Assembly: GCA_034370385.1 (NCBI GenBank)
Contig: JAXMKZ010000019.1
Coordinates: forward strand, 49,003 to 113,002
DNA length: 64,000 bases
Direction of reading: 5' to 3'
From: Coriobacteriia bacterium
GTDB lineage: Bacteria; Actinomycetota; Coriobacteriia; Anaerosomatales; PHET01
Below the pieces are notes generated by a model. That model was not told the DNA's origin. It was given only the letters and a program-made list of their open reading frames with translations, and made no database searches. This document shows, in pieces, positions 1-8,984 of this stretch. A program made the position numbers and the translations under genes. Every line of letters starts with the position of its first letter. The first letter of the stretch is position 1.

Positions 1-2
1 TG

Positions 3-1829
3 CTCGCCTTCTTCGCGTGGGTCGCTATCGGTGCGGTGTTCTCCATCCATCCGCCCACCGCCATCTTCGGCAAGTATCGTCGCTTCGAGGGGCTGCTCTC
101 GTTCATCAACTATGGAGTCGCGTACTGGATCACCCTGCAGCTCACCGACAAAGCGGCTCGAATCAAGCAGCTCGCCCAGTCGGTGTTCTGGGCGGGACTC
201 GTCGTCGGCGGTTACGGCCTCATGCAGGCGTTCGGTCAGGACATCCTCAAGTGGGGCACCCTGCCGTTTGAGGTGAACCGTTCGTTCTCCACCTACGGCA
301 ACCCGGACCTGCTGGGCGGCTTCCTCATGTTCGGTACGTTCGTCTCGCTCGGTCTGGCGCTGGCGGAGTCCAATCTGGTCTGGCGCGGCGTCTACTGGTT
401 CGGCTTCCTCATCAACTCCGCCGTGATCGTCACGGCGTTCACACGCAGCGCCTGGGTGGGCGCGATCCCCGGATTCATCTTCATCGCGCTGTTCGCGTTC
501 CGTCAGAAGATCGAGTGGAAGACTGAGGACTGGGTGTTCTCGGGGACCGCGCTGGCGGCGTCGCTGGCGTTCATCGTTCGAAGTCTCTCCGCGGATAACG
601 AGATCATGAACTTCGCGAAGCGCTTCCAGTCGATCTTCGTGTTCGATCAGGGTTCTGCGAAGACCAGGTTCCAGATCTGGCAGGCGGCCATCGACGCCAT
701 CAAGGATCGCCCGATCTTCGGGTTCGGAGCCGATACGTTCAGGCTCGTATTCCCGCAGTACAAGCCGGTTGAGTACGTCAAGGACGCGGGCTATCTGTCG
801 GTAGCCGATAACGTGCACAACTATCCGCTTCAGCTGGCCACCGGCGTCGGTGTGCCCGGAGTCGCCCTACTCTACGGAGTCTTCGGGTGGGCCGCCGTGC
901 GTTCGTGGAAGACCGTGTGGGCTCGCGATACGGGCGTCAACAAGATGATTCTGGCCGGGTTCTGGGCCGCCTGTGCCGCGTACGTGACCCACCTCTTCTT
1001 CGGTCTGTCCGTGACCGGCTCGTCGTTCCTGCTGTGGGTGTCCATGGCCGCGGTGCTTTCACCCACGGCGAAGGTCATCCAAGTGCGACCGCTGGGCACC
1101 TGGGGCATCGTGGCGGCGGGCGTGGTGACGATGCTCGCGCTCTTCGGTATCGGCTATCAGTTCGTGTTCATGCAGGCCGACAAGGCGTACCTCATGGCGC
1201 GCATCGGCACCCAGGGCGCAGAGCGCACGCAGTACGCGGAGCAGGCGGTACGCCTCAACCCATGGAACGACATGTACCGCGCCGAAGTGGGGCTGGCGCT
1301 CACGGATGAGGCCATAGCGGCCATCAACGCCGCGGGAACGGACCCGGCGGGCCAGGAAGCCGCGCGCGCCACCGCCCTTCAGGCGTTCACGCGGGCCGAG
1401 AAGGCGTTGCTGGACACCATCGCGTTCGTTCCTCCCGAGTACGACAACTACGTATTCCTCGCTAACCTCTACAACATGGGCGGGCAGTTCTTCGACCCGG
1501 CCTACTACGACAAGGCGATTGCAATCGCCCTGAAGGGCGTGGAGGTTGAAGAGTTCGGTCCGGCGGTTCGCTTCCAGCTGGCGCGCGCGTACCTGTCCAC
1601 CGATCAGCAGGACAAGGCGATCGAGCAGCTCGAGATCAACGTGGCGATGGACCCCGCCTACGTCGAGTCCGTGACGGCCCTTGCGCAGATCTATGAGATG
1701 CGGGGCGACCTGAAGAATGCCATCCGAGTGCTGCGAGTCGCGGAAGACTACCGACCCGGTCAGGCGGGGGTGGCGGACAAGCTCGCCCAAATTGAGGCGT
1801 CATCGACGGCGACGACCAGTGCACCCTGA
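3..1829 (+). CDS. O-antigen ligase/polymerase-like membrane protein with C-terminal TPRs (5' truncated by window edge)
   Basis: The reading frame is open to the first base, so the true start lies upstream. The N-terminal two thirds is a polytopic membrane protein with many hydrophobic segments and Wzy/WaaL-superfamily hallmarks: TRSAWVGAIPG near a membrane segment, then RFQIWQAAIDAIKDRPIFGFG and DNVHNYPLQLATGVGVPG, the usual conserved Arg and His loops. The last ~230 residues are soluble TPR-like helical repeats (for example AEQAVRLNPWNDMYRAEVG). The family transfers or polymerises lipid-linked glycans at the outer face of the membrane. Here the neighbours are TPR, NHL and cytochrome genes, and a paralog of the same architecture sits at 10337-12076. 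A role in glycosylating or exporting envelope components alongside the cytochromes is inference. Fold assignment is fairly secure; the substrate is unknown. Confidence 0.8.
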   Translation, partial: LAFFAWVAIGAVFSIHPPTAIFGKYRRFEGLLSFINYGVAYWITLQLTDKAARIKQLAQSVFWAGLVVGGYGLMQAFGQDILKWGTLPFEVNRSFSTYGNPDLLGGFLMFGTFVSLGLALAESNLVWRGVYWFGFLINSAVIVTAFTRSAWVGAIPGFIFIALFAFRQKIEWKTEDWVFSGTALAASLAFIVRSLSADNEIMNFAKRFQSIFVFDQGSAKTRFQIWQAAIDAIKDRPIFGFGADTFRLVFPQYKPVEYVKDAGYLSVADNVHNYPLQLATGVGVPGVALLYGVFGWAAVRSWKTVWARDTGVNKMILAGFWAACAAYVTHLFFGLSVTGSSFLLWVSMAAVLSPTAKVIQVRPLGTWGIVAAGVVTMLALFGIGYQFVFMQADKAYLMARIGTQGAERTQYAEQAVRLNPWNDMYRAEVGLALTDEAIAAINAAGTDPAGQEAARATALQAFTRAEKALLDTIAFVPPEYDNYVFLANLYNMGGQFFDPAYYDKAIAIALKGVEVEEFGPAVRFQLARAYLSTDQQDKAIEQLEINVAMDPAYVESVTALAQIYEMRGDLKNAIRVLRVAEDYRPGQAGVADKLAQIEASSTATTSAP

Positions 1830-1914
1830 CGGCACCGTCCGCGGGTAGGCATCGCTGTTGCTCTGTTGCCGTGCAGGAATGCGACCGCAGAATCGGTCCT
1901 GACGGACGGAAGAC

Positions 1915-2655
1915 ATGACCGCGCCTGAGACACAGGTATCACCACCGCCCGATGAGCTTGAAGACGCTCAAGGCGAGGGGTTCGACGCGGAGCACACCGC
2001 GCCGGATGCCGCTGTCACCGAGGAGCCAGGGAATTTCGTACCCGCGTGGCTCGCCGCACTCGTGCTCGTGCTGCTGCTGGCCGTGATGGGCGTGGGCGGC
2101 TACGTGGTGCGGGGGGTGGTGGCAGGGGAGAGCCGCGTGGCGGATGTGGCGGATCAGGAGATCGTGCGGTGGCGTGCCGAGGTACGCGCCGACCCGAAGG
2201 ACACGAACGCCCGGGTGTCTCTCGGCTACGCGTACCAGCAGGCCGGCCGCCTGGACAAGGCCGTGGACGAGTACGAGACCGTGCTCAAGACCGACGCGCG
2301 CAATACCGCGGCCCTGTACAACCTTGGCGTGGTGTATCTGCGTCTGGGTGTGGACGATCGCGCAGAGAAGGTTCTGTGGCAAACCCTTGATGTCGTGCCG
2401 GATCACGTGCTGGCCGCCCGAACCCTCGGCGAGCTCTATCTCGAGCGCGAACAGTACCGGTCGTTGCTCAAGGCCGTACGTCCCGTTGTCGAGACCCGAC
2501 CCGAGATAGCCGATCTGCAGTACCTCACGGGGGTGGCGTACGAGTACACCGGCCACCCCGATTGGGCTATCGCCCGCTACCGTCTGGCCTTGCAGTATGC
2601 GCCGGACTACGCACGGGCCCGCGAGGGGCTCGAGCGCCTCGGAGAGACCCCGTGA
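1915..2655 (+). CDS. Membrane-anchored TPR protein
   Basis: This protein has 246 residues. An acidic, Pro/Glu-rich N-terminal tail (~1-40) is followed by one transmembrane segment (~43-68, AWLAALVLVLLLAVMGVGG), then about four to five TPR units, such as NARVSLGYAYQQAGRLDKAV and AALYNLGVVYLRLGVDDRAE. TPRs are protein-protein docking repeats, so this is probably a scaffold on the outer face of the cytoplasmic membrane. Its stop overlaps the start of the NHL gene (GTGA), so the two are translationally coupled. The same TPR-NHL pair recurs at 14341-16519 beside other cytochromes. This suggests a conserved accessory module for the cytochrome block; no enzymatic motif is seen. Confidence 0.8.
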   Translation: MTAPETQVSPPPDELEDAQGEGFDAEHTAPDAAVTEEPGNFVPAWLAALVLVLLLAVMGVGGYVVRGVVAGESRVADVADQEIVRWRAEVRADPKDTNARVSLGYAYQQAGRLDKAVDEYETVLKTDARNTAALYNLGVVYLRLGVDDRAEKVLWQTLDVVPDHVLAARTLGELYLEREQYRSLLKAVRPVVETRPEIADLQYLTGVAYEYTGHPDWAIARYRLALQYAPDYARAREGLERLGETP

Positions 2656-3737
2656 GCCCTCCCGGCCCCCGCGGACTGTACCTGACGCCTCGTCAGGCGT
2701 TCCTGACGATGGCGGGCGTGCTCGCCGTGGTCCTGGTCAGCTTGGTCGTATACCTGTGGTGGCTTACTCGTCCGGCGGACTTCACGGTCGAAGCCGATGG
2801 CGAATCTCAAGGCGGCCTCGTGCCCAAGCTCACCATCTACGGTCCGGGGCGGGAGCCAGCGGCCGCATTCGACCAGCCCATGGGGGCGGCGTGGGGTCGC
2901 GACGGCACCACGCTGTTCGTGGCAGATGCACTCAACAACAGGATCTGCGTCTTCGATGCCCAAGGTCGCCCGGTGCGCGAGTTCGGTTCGCTCGGCGTCG
3001 CCAAGCCGCTTGCCGGCGCAGAGCGCACGTGGGATCCGGGTGAACTCAGCTATCCGGTGGACGTCGCCGTCGCTGAGGACGGGACCGTGTACGTGGCGGA
3101 CTTCTACAACGACTCCATCTCCGCCTTCACCGAGCAGGGACGCTTCATTCGGCGTTTCCCCGATCCGTACGCGCCTACCGGCAAGGGGAGCTCCGGTGCT
3201 GAGGGTGGGGGCATCGCGGTGACGGCGGTTGCGGCGCAGGGCGGTCGAGTCTATGCCACCGACACCTATCAGGTACTCGTCTTCGATACAGAGGGCAAGC
3301 TGCTCAACCAGTTCGGCCAGCCGGGGATGGGGCCGGAGGGCCTGAACCACCCCGGTGGCATCGCGGTGGATCGCGATGGCCGCATCTATGTTTCCGACTC
3401 CAATCACAACCGGGTCAAGGCCTACTCGCCCGAAGGAGAACTGCTGTGGGTCTCGGGCAGACCGGTGTCAGGCCTCCAGTCCAAGACCGACAACCCGTTT
3501 GTCCTCCCGCGCGGCATGACCGTCCTTCGGGACGGATCGATACTGGTGGCCGATCCGCTCGCACACCAGCTTGTCAGATTGGACCGGGACGGCAAGGTTG
3601 TTGCTCAGTACGGGGTGCGTGGGACGCTCGACGGGCAGTTGAACTTCCCGAACGACGTCGCGGTACGGGACCAAGATGTCTTGGTCGCAGACCGTCAGAA
3701 CCAGCGGATTCAGGTTGTCAACCTTAGCAGCCGATAA
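2652..3737 (+). CDS. Membrane-anchored NHL-repeat (beta-propeller) protein
   Basis: The GTG start overlaps the upstream TGA. The 361-residue product has a short N-terminus, one membrane anchor (~19-40) and then five to six NHL-type blades, recognisable by recurring phrases such as VFVADALNNRICVFD, GTVYVADFYNDSISAF and GRIYVSDSNHNRVKAYS. Aromatic/DxxNxRI(Q)V spacing is typical of the family, with the last blade reading VLVADRQNQRIQVVN. NHL propellers bind proteins or ligands and are often found next to large multiheme cytochromes. A paralog is at 15056-16519. The protein likely faces outside the cytoplasmic membrane as a partner in cytochrome assembly; that role is inferred from context only. 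Confidence 0.82.
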   Translation: MSPPGPRGLYLTPRQAFLTMAGVLAVVLVSLVVYLWWLTRPADFTVEADGESQGGLVPKLTIYGPGREPAAAFDQPMGAAWGRDGTTLFVADALNNRICVFDAQGRPVREFGSLGVAKPLAGAERTWDPGELSYPVDVAVAEDGTVYVADFYNDSISAFTEQGRFIRRFPDPYAPTGKGSSGAEGGGIAVTAVAAQGGRVYATDTYQVLVFDTEGKLLNQFGQPGMGPEGLNHPGGIAVDRDGRIYVSDSNHNRVKAYSPEGELLWVSGRPVSGLQSKTDNPFVLPRGMTVLRDGSILVADPLAHQLVRLDRDGKVVAQYGVRGTLDGQLNFPNDVAVRDQDVLVADRQNQRIQVVNLSSR

Positions 3738-3748
3738 ACGGTAGTAGG

Positions 3749-3778
3749 TTGATTGGGCAGGAAGGTGTCCTGTACCAT
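3749..3778 (+). promoter_or_regulatory. Putative sigma-70-type promoter upstream of the first cytochrome
   Basis: A TTGATT element (3749-3754) is separated by 18 bases from TACCAT (3773-3778) in the 96-base gap between the NHL gene and the cytochrome gene. Spacing is acceptable and the -10 is weak. An in-frame ATG at 3777 overlaps the -10. If this promoter is used, that ATG is not transcribed, which supports the GTG at 3834 as the start. Confidence 0.35.
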
Positions 3779-3833
3779 GGTGCTTGAGGTTCGTCCTCAT
3801 TTCATCAGCTCATGTCAAGACGGGTGGGCACGC

Positions 3834-4973
3834 GTGACCAGTCGTGTGGTGAAGGTACTCGCCGCAGTTGTTGTGGTGCTCGCGCTTGGCGCAGCGCCTG
3901 CCTTGGCGTACCAAGAGTCGTCAACGGCCACCGACCCGGCTCTCACGGCGGCGTATTCGTGCCCCACGTGTCACGGTTTGGAGGCCGGGGTCGCATCTCC
4001 CACGGTCGCCCCGCGCACCGTACCTGCAACCTGGACGTGGGACAGTGAAGCGGGATACGCCGTGGGCAGCCGAAAGGGCCCGCACGGCGGTTTCACCACC
4101 GGCACCCAGAAGTGCCAGGTCTGCCACTCGATTCACGATGGCAACTCTATGTCGTCCGCGTTGCTTCCCGAAGCGACTATTGCCGCCACCTGCTATACCT
4201 GCCATGACGGCACCGGCGGCGGCGGAGTCTACGGTGTCATCTACCAGCGCACGGGTATTCAGCCGGGTGGTACGCACCGCATCGGATATCTGAACGGCAA
4301 CAACAAGGTGGACGTTCCGGGTGGCAACTCCAACGGCTCGTCGCGTGAGACGACCTTCACCGGCGAAGGTGGCTCCTTGACGTGCACCGACTGCCACAGC
4401 GCGCACAACTCCAACACCATCGCCCCCTTCGTGGGTGACCGCAAGCGCTCCTCGGCCGACGTGACCACCGCCACGGCCACGAACCGGCTCCTGCGCATCA
4501 GGCCCACGACGTCAGAGACCACCGTCACGGTGTACGGCGCCGGCTGGTGCGCTTCGTGTCACAAGGGAAGCCATACGGGCACGCCCCACAAGTTCAATCA
4601 GGCCGACTCGGTACGCAACTACTCAAGCGTCGCCGTTCTCAGTGGCGTCAACACGTCGATCAGCGTCGGGCTGGGTCCGCTGGGTGGCAACAACTTCGGC
4701 TACATCATGACCGATATGAACTCCGGACCGGGTGGCCATGGCGGCGAGCGGCCCATCTGCCAGCAGTGCCACGAGGACTCGCGGGTCGTTGGTGGCGACG
4801 TTGCTGGTGCACCCGACCAGTTCTGGGTCACTCCGGCACAGGTGTTCGACGCGCCACTTGACGGCAGCACGGCGGGTAACCCGCAGTTCCAGAACTTCCC
4901 CCACGAGACGGTCAACGGCACCCTGACGATAGAGCCCGATCCGGCACTCTGCCTCAACTGCCACAAGCCCTAA
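3834..4973 (+). CDS. Secreted multiheme c-type cytochrome (seven CXXCH)
   Basis: GTG at 3834 gives 379 residues beginning with a classic signal peptide (MTSRVVKVLAAVVVVLALGA... ending APALA, ~1-25). An in-frame ATG at 3777 would add a long N-terminus and is less likely. Seven CXXCH heme-attachment motifs are visible: CPTCH, CQVCH, CYTCH, CTDCH, CASCH, CQQCH and CLNCH, the last five residues from the C-terminus. Several have the CxxCHSxH 'doubled' style. The block KGPHGGFTTGTQKCQVCHS matches AGPHGGYTTTTNKCNDCHS in the interrupted cytochrome at 16841, so the two are paralogs. It is followed at once by the heme-ligation genes ResB and CcsA. A periplasmic or extracellular electron carrier is well supported; its redox partner is unknown. 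Confidence 0.9.
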   Translation: MTSRVVKVLAAVVVVLALGAAPALAYQESSTATDPALTAAYSCPTCHGLEAGVASPTVAPRTVPATWTWDSEAGYAVGSRKGPHGGFTTGTQKCQVCHSIHDGNSMSSALLPEATIAATCYTCHDGTGGGGVYGVIYQRTGIQPGGTHRIGYLNGNNKVDVPGGNSNGSSRETTFTGEGGSLTCTDCHSAHNSNTIAPFVGDRKRSSADVTTATATNRLLRIRPTTSETTVTVYGAGWCASCHKGSHTGTPHKFNQADSVRNYSSVAVLSGVNTSISVGLGPLGGNNFGYIMTDMNSGPGGHGGERPICQQCHEDSRVVGGDVAGAPDQFWVTPAQVFDAPLDGSTAGNPQFQNFPHETVNGTLTIEPDPALCLNCHKP

Positions 4974-4982
4974 GCGGCGCAC

Positions 4983-6425
4983 GTGGCGACGTTGGCGCGT
5001 CTGGTGCGCTCCCCGCGAGTAGCCGTCTGGCTGATTGTCGCGCTCAGTGTCTACGTCGGTCTGGTGACCGCGATCCCGCAGGAGTCGATGCTGCCTGACA
5101 GGCACGCCGCGTGGGTCGCCGAGGGCTCACCCCTCGTCTCGGTGGCACGCGCGGTCGGTGCTGACCGCGCTTACACGAACCCCCTGTTCTTGCTGATTGC
5201 GGCTGCGCTCACGCTGTCGACGGGCGTGTGTGCTTGGGATCGCTCGAGGCGCGCACTGCGCACGTGGCGTGAGCGAGGGATGGTCACGGAGGCGCTCCGG
5301 GCACGCCTCGACGCCCGACCGGATGCCGAAGCCACGGTCGACATGGACGTCGAGATGGCCCAGGAGAAGGCAGCACGCGCGCTCGAGGGGCTCCACCTCA
5401 AGGCGCGGCGCGGTCCCTCGCTGATGTATGCGGAGGCCGGCGCCTGGGGACTTCTCGGAAGCCCGCTGTTCCACTGGTCCATGGTCGTGCTGGTCGTCGT
5501 TGTCGGGCTGGGTCAACTCACCCGGTGGGAGGGCCTGCTCGGTGTGCCCTCGACCGGCACCGTCGTCGAAGAGGCGGGATCCTACCGGGAGTTTGACTCA
5601 GGGTCGCTCGCCCTCCCTCATACCGGGTGGTCCCTATCGATCGCATCGGTAGATGAAAGCAAGAGTATCGGCGACGTCTATTACGGGGTCACGCCTCGCA
5701 TCACGCTCAGCGATGGCGAGCGGGTGCTCGCGGAACAGGAAGTCCATCCCAACCGTCCGCTGCGGTACGGACCGCTCCTGGTTCACCTTTCGGATTATGG
5801 TCTGGCAGTTCGAGTCAAGGCTATCGGGCCGGACGGCGAGTCGAGCGGGACAAGCAACCAGATCATCGACTTCGACGAGATGACTGAGTCCGGCACCGTG
5901 CCCTCGCAGTTCGCGGTGATCGATGACGCGGGAATCACCGTTGCCGAGGTCGCGGTTGCGGTCAGCGCGCGTGACCGCGCCGGTGCGTTGCCCAGGATGA
6001 AGCCCCCCGGCAAGGTCATCCTGATCGACAGCGTTCTATCCGATGGCTCGAAGACATCGGTGCGGGTTGCGGTGGGCGAGCCGGTGGAACTCGGCGGCGG
6101 ATGGACGATCGTTGCGGAGGAGATGGGATACTACGCGCGTCTGAGTGTCGTGCGCGACTGGTCGGTCTACTGGATCTACGGGCTGCTCGGCCTGATCACC
6201 GTCGGTGTGATCATCGCGCTCGGGGTGCCGTACCGTTTCGTGTGGGTTCGGTCGGTTGCGGACCCGGACGGTGGCTCAAGAGTCGCGGTGGTGACAGGGC
6301 AGTCTCGCCGGGACCCGGTGTTCAGGTCCCGCGTGACCGACGCTCTGGCTGCGATGCCGGCAAGGCGGGCATCTCCAGCCGATCCGAAGCCCGAACGTGA
6401 CGACGATGTGATGGAGGACGAATAG
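4983..6425 (+). CDS. resB: ResB/Ccs1-like cytochrome c biogenesis protein
   Basis: This 480-residue membrane protein has hydrophobic segments at about 13-33, 65-85, 158-182 and near 395-420, with a large extracytoplasmic domain between the third and fourth. That is the ResB/Ccs1 topology. The N-terminal SPRVAVWLIVALSVYVGL and the C-terminal WIYGLLGLITVGV segments fit the family. ResB with CcsA forms the System II heme lyase, which moves heme across the membrane and joins it to CXXCH cysteines. The start GTG lies 10 bases after the cytochrome stop, and its own stop overlaps the ccsA start (TAGTG). This suits an operon that makes and matures the cytochrome. Confidence 0.88.
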   Translation: MATLARLVRSPRVAVWLIVALSVYVGLVTAIPQESMLPDRHAAWVAEGSPLVSVARAVGADRAYTNPLFLLIAAALTLSTGVCAWDRSRRALRTWRERGMVTEALRARLDARPDAEATVDMDVEMAQEKAARALEGLHLKARRGPSLMYAEAGAWGLLGSPLFHWSMVVLVVVVGLGQLTRWEGLLGVPSTGTVVEEAGSYREFDSGSLALPHTGWSLSIASVDESKSIGDVYYGVTPRITLSDGERVLAEQEVHPNRPLRYGPLLVHLSDYGLAVRVKAIGPDGESSGTSNQIIDFDEMTESGTVPSQFAVIDDAGITVAEVAVAVSARDRAGALPRMKPPGKVILIDSVLSDGSKTSVRVAVGEPVELGGGWTIVAEEMGYYARLSVVRDWSVYWIYGLLGLITVGVIIALGVPYRFVWVRSVADPDGGSRVAVVTGQSRRDPVFRSRVTDALAAMPARRASPADPKPERDDDVMEDE

Positions 6426-7261
6426 TGACCCAGTACGTCGAGATTCTGCTCATGTGGGTTGCCGTGAGCCTCTATGCGGCATCAGCCGTCGGATTCGTCA
6501 CGGGCCTGGTCTTCTCCAAGAAGGGGATAGTGACCGCCGCCTTGTGGCTGGCGGCCGCGGGGCTCGTGCCGCATACGATCGCCATAGCCGGTCGATGGGA
6601 GCGCGTCGGCCACGGGCCGTATCTGGGCTTCTACGAGGTGGTCTCCTCGTACGCCTACGTCAGCGTGGTGGGGCTGCTCATACTCGTGCGACTCTATCCG
6701 GCGCTGCGCGTCGCAGGCGCCGTCGTCATGCCGATTGCGTTCCTGTTGCTGGGCGGTGCGATGCTCGCCCCGAAGAGCGGGCTGGAGATCACCCCGTATC
6801 TGGCATCGTGGTGGCTTGTCGTGCACGTGGCCTTCGCGAAGCTGTGCTACGGAGCCTTCGTGGTGGCCATGGTGCTTGGCGTCGTGTTCCTGTTCAGGGC
6901 CCGTCTGCGGGGCAAGATGGCCGAGTTCGCGGCGAAACTCCCCAGCGATGACGTGCTCGATGATCTGACGTTTCGGTTCCTGGCAGCCGGGTTCATCCTC
7001 CTCGGCATCATGATCGCGGCTGGCGCCATCTGGGCGAATGAGGCATGGGGACGGTACTGGGCTTGGGACCCCATCGAGACCTGGTCGCTGATCTCGTGGC
7101 TGGTGTACGCTGCGGTCCTCCATGCCAGGCTCACTCTTGGCTGGCGAGGACGCCGCTTCGCGTTGGCCGCCGTCTGGGCGCTTCCCCTCGTGCTGTTCGC
7201 GCTCATCGGGGTGCCGATCGTCTACGATTCGATACACGGCGCATACCTTACGGGCTACTAG
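6425..7261 (+). CDS. ccsA: CcsA/ResC-type heme lyase subunit
   Basis: This 278-residue polytopic protein has about eight hydrophobic segments. The family signature is the tryptophan-rich WWD-type loop beginning near W208 (WGRYWAWDPIETWSLISWL), which positions heme at the outer membrane face. Conserved His residues expected to ligand heme flank it (for example in VHVAFAKLCYG and LHARLTLGW). With ResB it completes cytochrome c maturation System II. The GTG start overlaps the resB stop, implying translational coupling. A neighbouring promoter begins a separate transcript for the next cytochrome. Confidence 0.92.
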   Translation: MTQYVEILLMWVAVSLYAASAVGFVTGLVFSKKGIVTAALWLAAAGLVPHTIAIAGRWERVGHGPYLGFYEVVSSYAYVSVVGLLILVRLYPALRVAGAVVMPIAFLLLGGAMLAPKSGLEITPYLASWWLVVHVAFAKLCYGAFVVAMVLGVVFLFRARLRGKMAEFAAKLPSDDVLDDLTFRFLAAGFILLGIMIAAGAIWANEAWGRYWAWDPIETWSLISWLVYAAVLHARLTLGWRGRRFALAAVWALPLVLFALIGVPIVYDSIHGAYLTGY

Positions 7262-7315
7262 GCGTCGGGTTCGCTTGAGCGTGCAGGAAACGCCGCCCCT
7301 CAGGCCGAATTCACG

Positions 7316-7344
7316 TTCATTAGTGTTTCTTGGCATGCTAGAAT
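7316..7344 (+). promoter_or_regulatory. Putative extended -10 promoter upstream of the 15-motif cytochrome
   Basis: TTCATT (7316-7321), a 17-base spacer, then TAGAAT (7339-7344) preceded by TGC, an extended -10 TGN. The same TGNTAGRAT element recurs at 14256-14264 and 32156-32164. It lies about 70 bases upstream of the cytochrome start. Confidence 0.5.
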
Positions 7345-7412
7345 CTACGTGGTGCGCCGCGCCCATCTGACCCTTGAGAGCTCTCTCCCACGTGCGGCGC
7401 CTAGGAGGATCG

Positions 7413-8882
7413 TTGTCCGATCCCGAAGTCGTCACCGACGACGTCGACATCGACTCTGAAGAGCAGGAAGAAGGGCGCAGCCGGCGCTGGTCGTCGCTGC
7501 TCGTCGTCATCCTTCTGCTGCTCCTGCTGCTGTGCTGTCTGGCCACGTCCGCCCAGATCTGGATCACAGGCGGTTCTCAGCAGGCTCGGTTCATCGCACG
7601 CAACCTGGAGTGCCTGCAGTGCCACACCGAGCTGATTCCGGAGTTCAACAACGTCACGGTGCACAATCCCTTCGCGCTGAAGGAGTGCACCGCCTGCCAC
7701 ACCCGGCACGGCAAGAAGGTGTCGGTGACCGTGACGTCGAGCGCGCTGGAGACCTGGCGGCGCTACACGACAATGCTCGAGTGGCTCCCACTGAAGTGGT
7801 GGATCACGTTGTCGCAGGGCGCCGCCGGGCGAATCAGCTCTGAGGGCGGAGGGATAGTGCCGGGCGAGTCAAAGAGCGTCGAGGTCAAAGGCGCGGACTC
7901 CGAACTCGTGATGGCGGAACAGGACCTCTGCTGGCTGTGTCACGGCAGCATGGGGGCCAAGCTCGGTGACGAGTATCGCCACCAGCCCTTCGTGACGGGT
8001 AGGTGCACCAACTGCCACAACCCCCATGCCTCGCCGTACGTGGCCCTCATCAATCAGCCGCCGAACCGCATCTGCCTGACCTGTCACGCGATGGGCGCGG
8101 AACTGTCACGCGATCAGGCCCACTCGCCGGCGGAAGGGGGCTGGTGTCTGGACTGCCACGATCCTCACGCCTCCAACTTCAAGGGCATGATCGTGGCCGG
8201 TCAACGCGACCTGTGCTTCCGTTGCCATCCCACGGTCGCGGTGCTTGACTCGATGGCGGTCCAGCACGCGCCGTTTCTGAACGATGACTGCACGGGCTGC
8301 CACGAGCCGCATGGCTCGGACTACCGTCCGCTTCTCGACGCGGAGCAACCGCGCCTGTGCTACAAATGCCACCCGAGCATCTCGGACCAGTTCGCACAGG
8401 AAAGCCATCATCCCGTGGGCGTCACTCTGACCTGCGCCAGCTGCCACGACCCGCACGCCGCACAGTATCCGGGGCTCCTCAGTGCGCGCGACAACGACTT
8501 CTGCGACCAGTGCCACTCTCAGATCACGGTGAGCTACGAGGACTCGTTGCATGACCGAGTCCTGTGCATCAGCTGCCACACCCCTCATGGCTCTCCGTAC
8601 GCGCCGATACTCGTTGAGGAGAATCCGGACGTCTGCCTCAGGTGCCATAACCCCGAGCACTACGATGACGACCGGCCCGGCATCGTGAGAAACAACCACC
8701 CGGTGCGGCCGATCTTCTACGACGTGAACAATCGGAAGAACCTCACGTGCACTTCTTCGTGCCACAACCCGCACGGTACCGAGTTGGGCGCGATGCTGAG
8801 GTACTTCCCTCGCGGATGGGACGGCAACTGCCTCATGTGCCATGCGGTCACCGAGGGCAACCGCGTTGGCATCGACTTCTAG
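7413..8882 (+). CDS. Membrane-anchored multiheme c-type cytochrome (14 CXXCH plus one CX3CH)
   Basis: I chose TTG at 7413 because a strong AGGAGG (7403-7408) sits just upstream; the product is 489 residues. An acidic tail is followed by one anchor (~31-52, rich in Leu), then closely spaced heme motifs through the whole chain. Fourteen are canonical (CLQCH, CTACH, CWLCH, CTNCH, CLTCH, CLDCH, CFRCH, CTGCH, CYKCH, CASCH, CDQCH, CISCH, CLRCH, CLMCH). One is CTSSCH (8748-8765), a CX3CH variant. Many show the 'doubled' pattern CxxCHxPHG typical of cytochrome c3/7-like repeats. Probably an outward-facing electron conduit anchored in the cytoplasmic membrane; partners are unknown. Confidence 0.9.
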   Translation: MSDPEVVTDDVDIDSEEQEEGRSRRWSSLLVVILLLLLLLCCLATSAQIWITGGSQQARFIARNLECLQCHTELIPEFNNVTVHNPFALKECTACHTRHGKKVSVTVTSSALETWRRYTTMLEWLPLKWWITLSQGAAGRISSEGGGIVPGESKSVEVKGADSELVMAEQDLCWLCHGSMGAKLGDEYRHQPFVTGRCTNCHNPHASPYVALINQPPNRICLTCHAMGAELSRDQAHSPAEGGWCLDCHDPHASNFKGMIVAGQRDLCFRCHPTVAVLDSMAVQHAPFLNDDCTGCHEPHGSDYRPLLDAEQPRLCYKCHPSISDQFAQESHHPVGVTLTCASCHDPHAAQYPGLLSARDNDFCDQCHSQITVSYEDSLHDRVLCISCHTPHGSPYAPILVEENPDVCLRCHNPEHYDDDRPGIVRNNHPVRPIFYDVNNRKNLTCTSSCHNPHGTELGAMLRYFPRGWDGNCLMCHAVTEGNRVGIDF

Positions 8883-8984
8883 CGGCGTCAGGTGGTTGAG
8901 CGGCTCGGGGTTCCACGGAACTGCGCACGCGCGGCCTGGAGTACACTGTGCTTTTCGAAGGCGTTTGCAGCGACGGAGAGAGAT

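Noticed and set aside
1059..1790. Long antisense open frames over the ligase-like gene and other GC-rich genes
   Set aside because: They are expected shadows of high-GC codon use, with no ribosome sites and arginine/histidine-rich unnatural composition.
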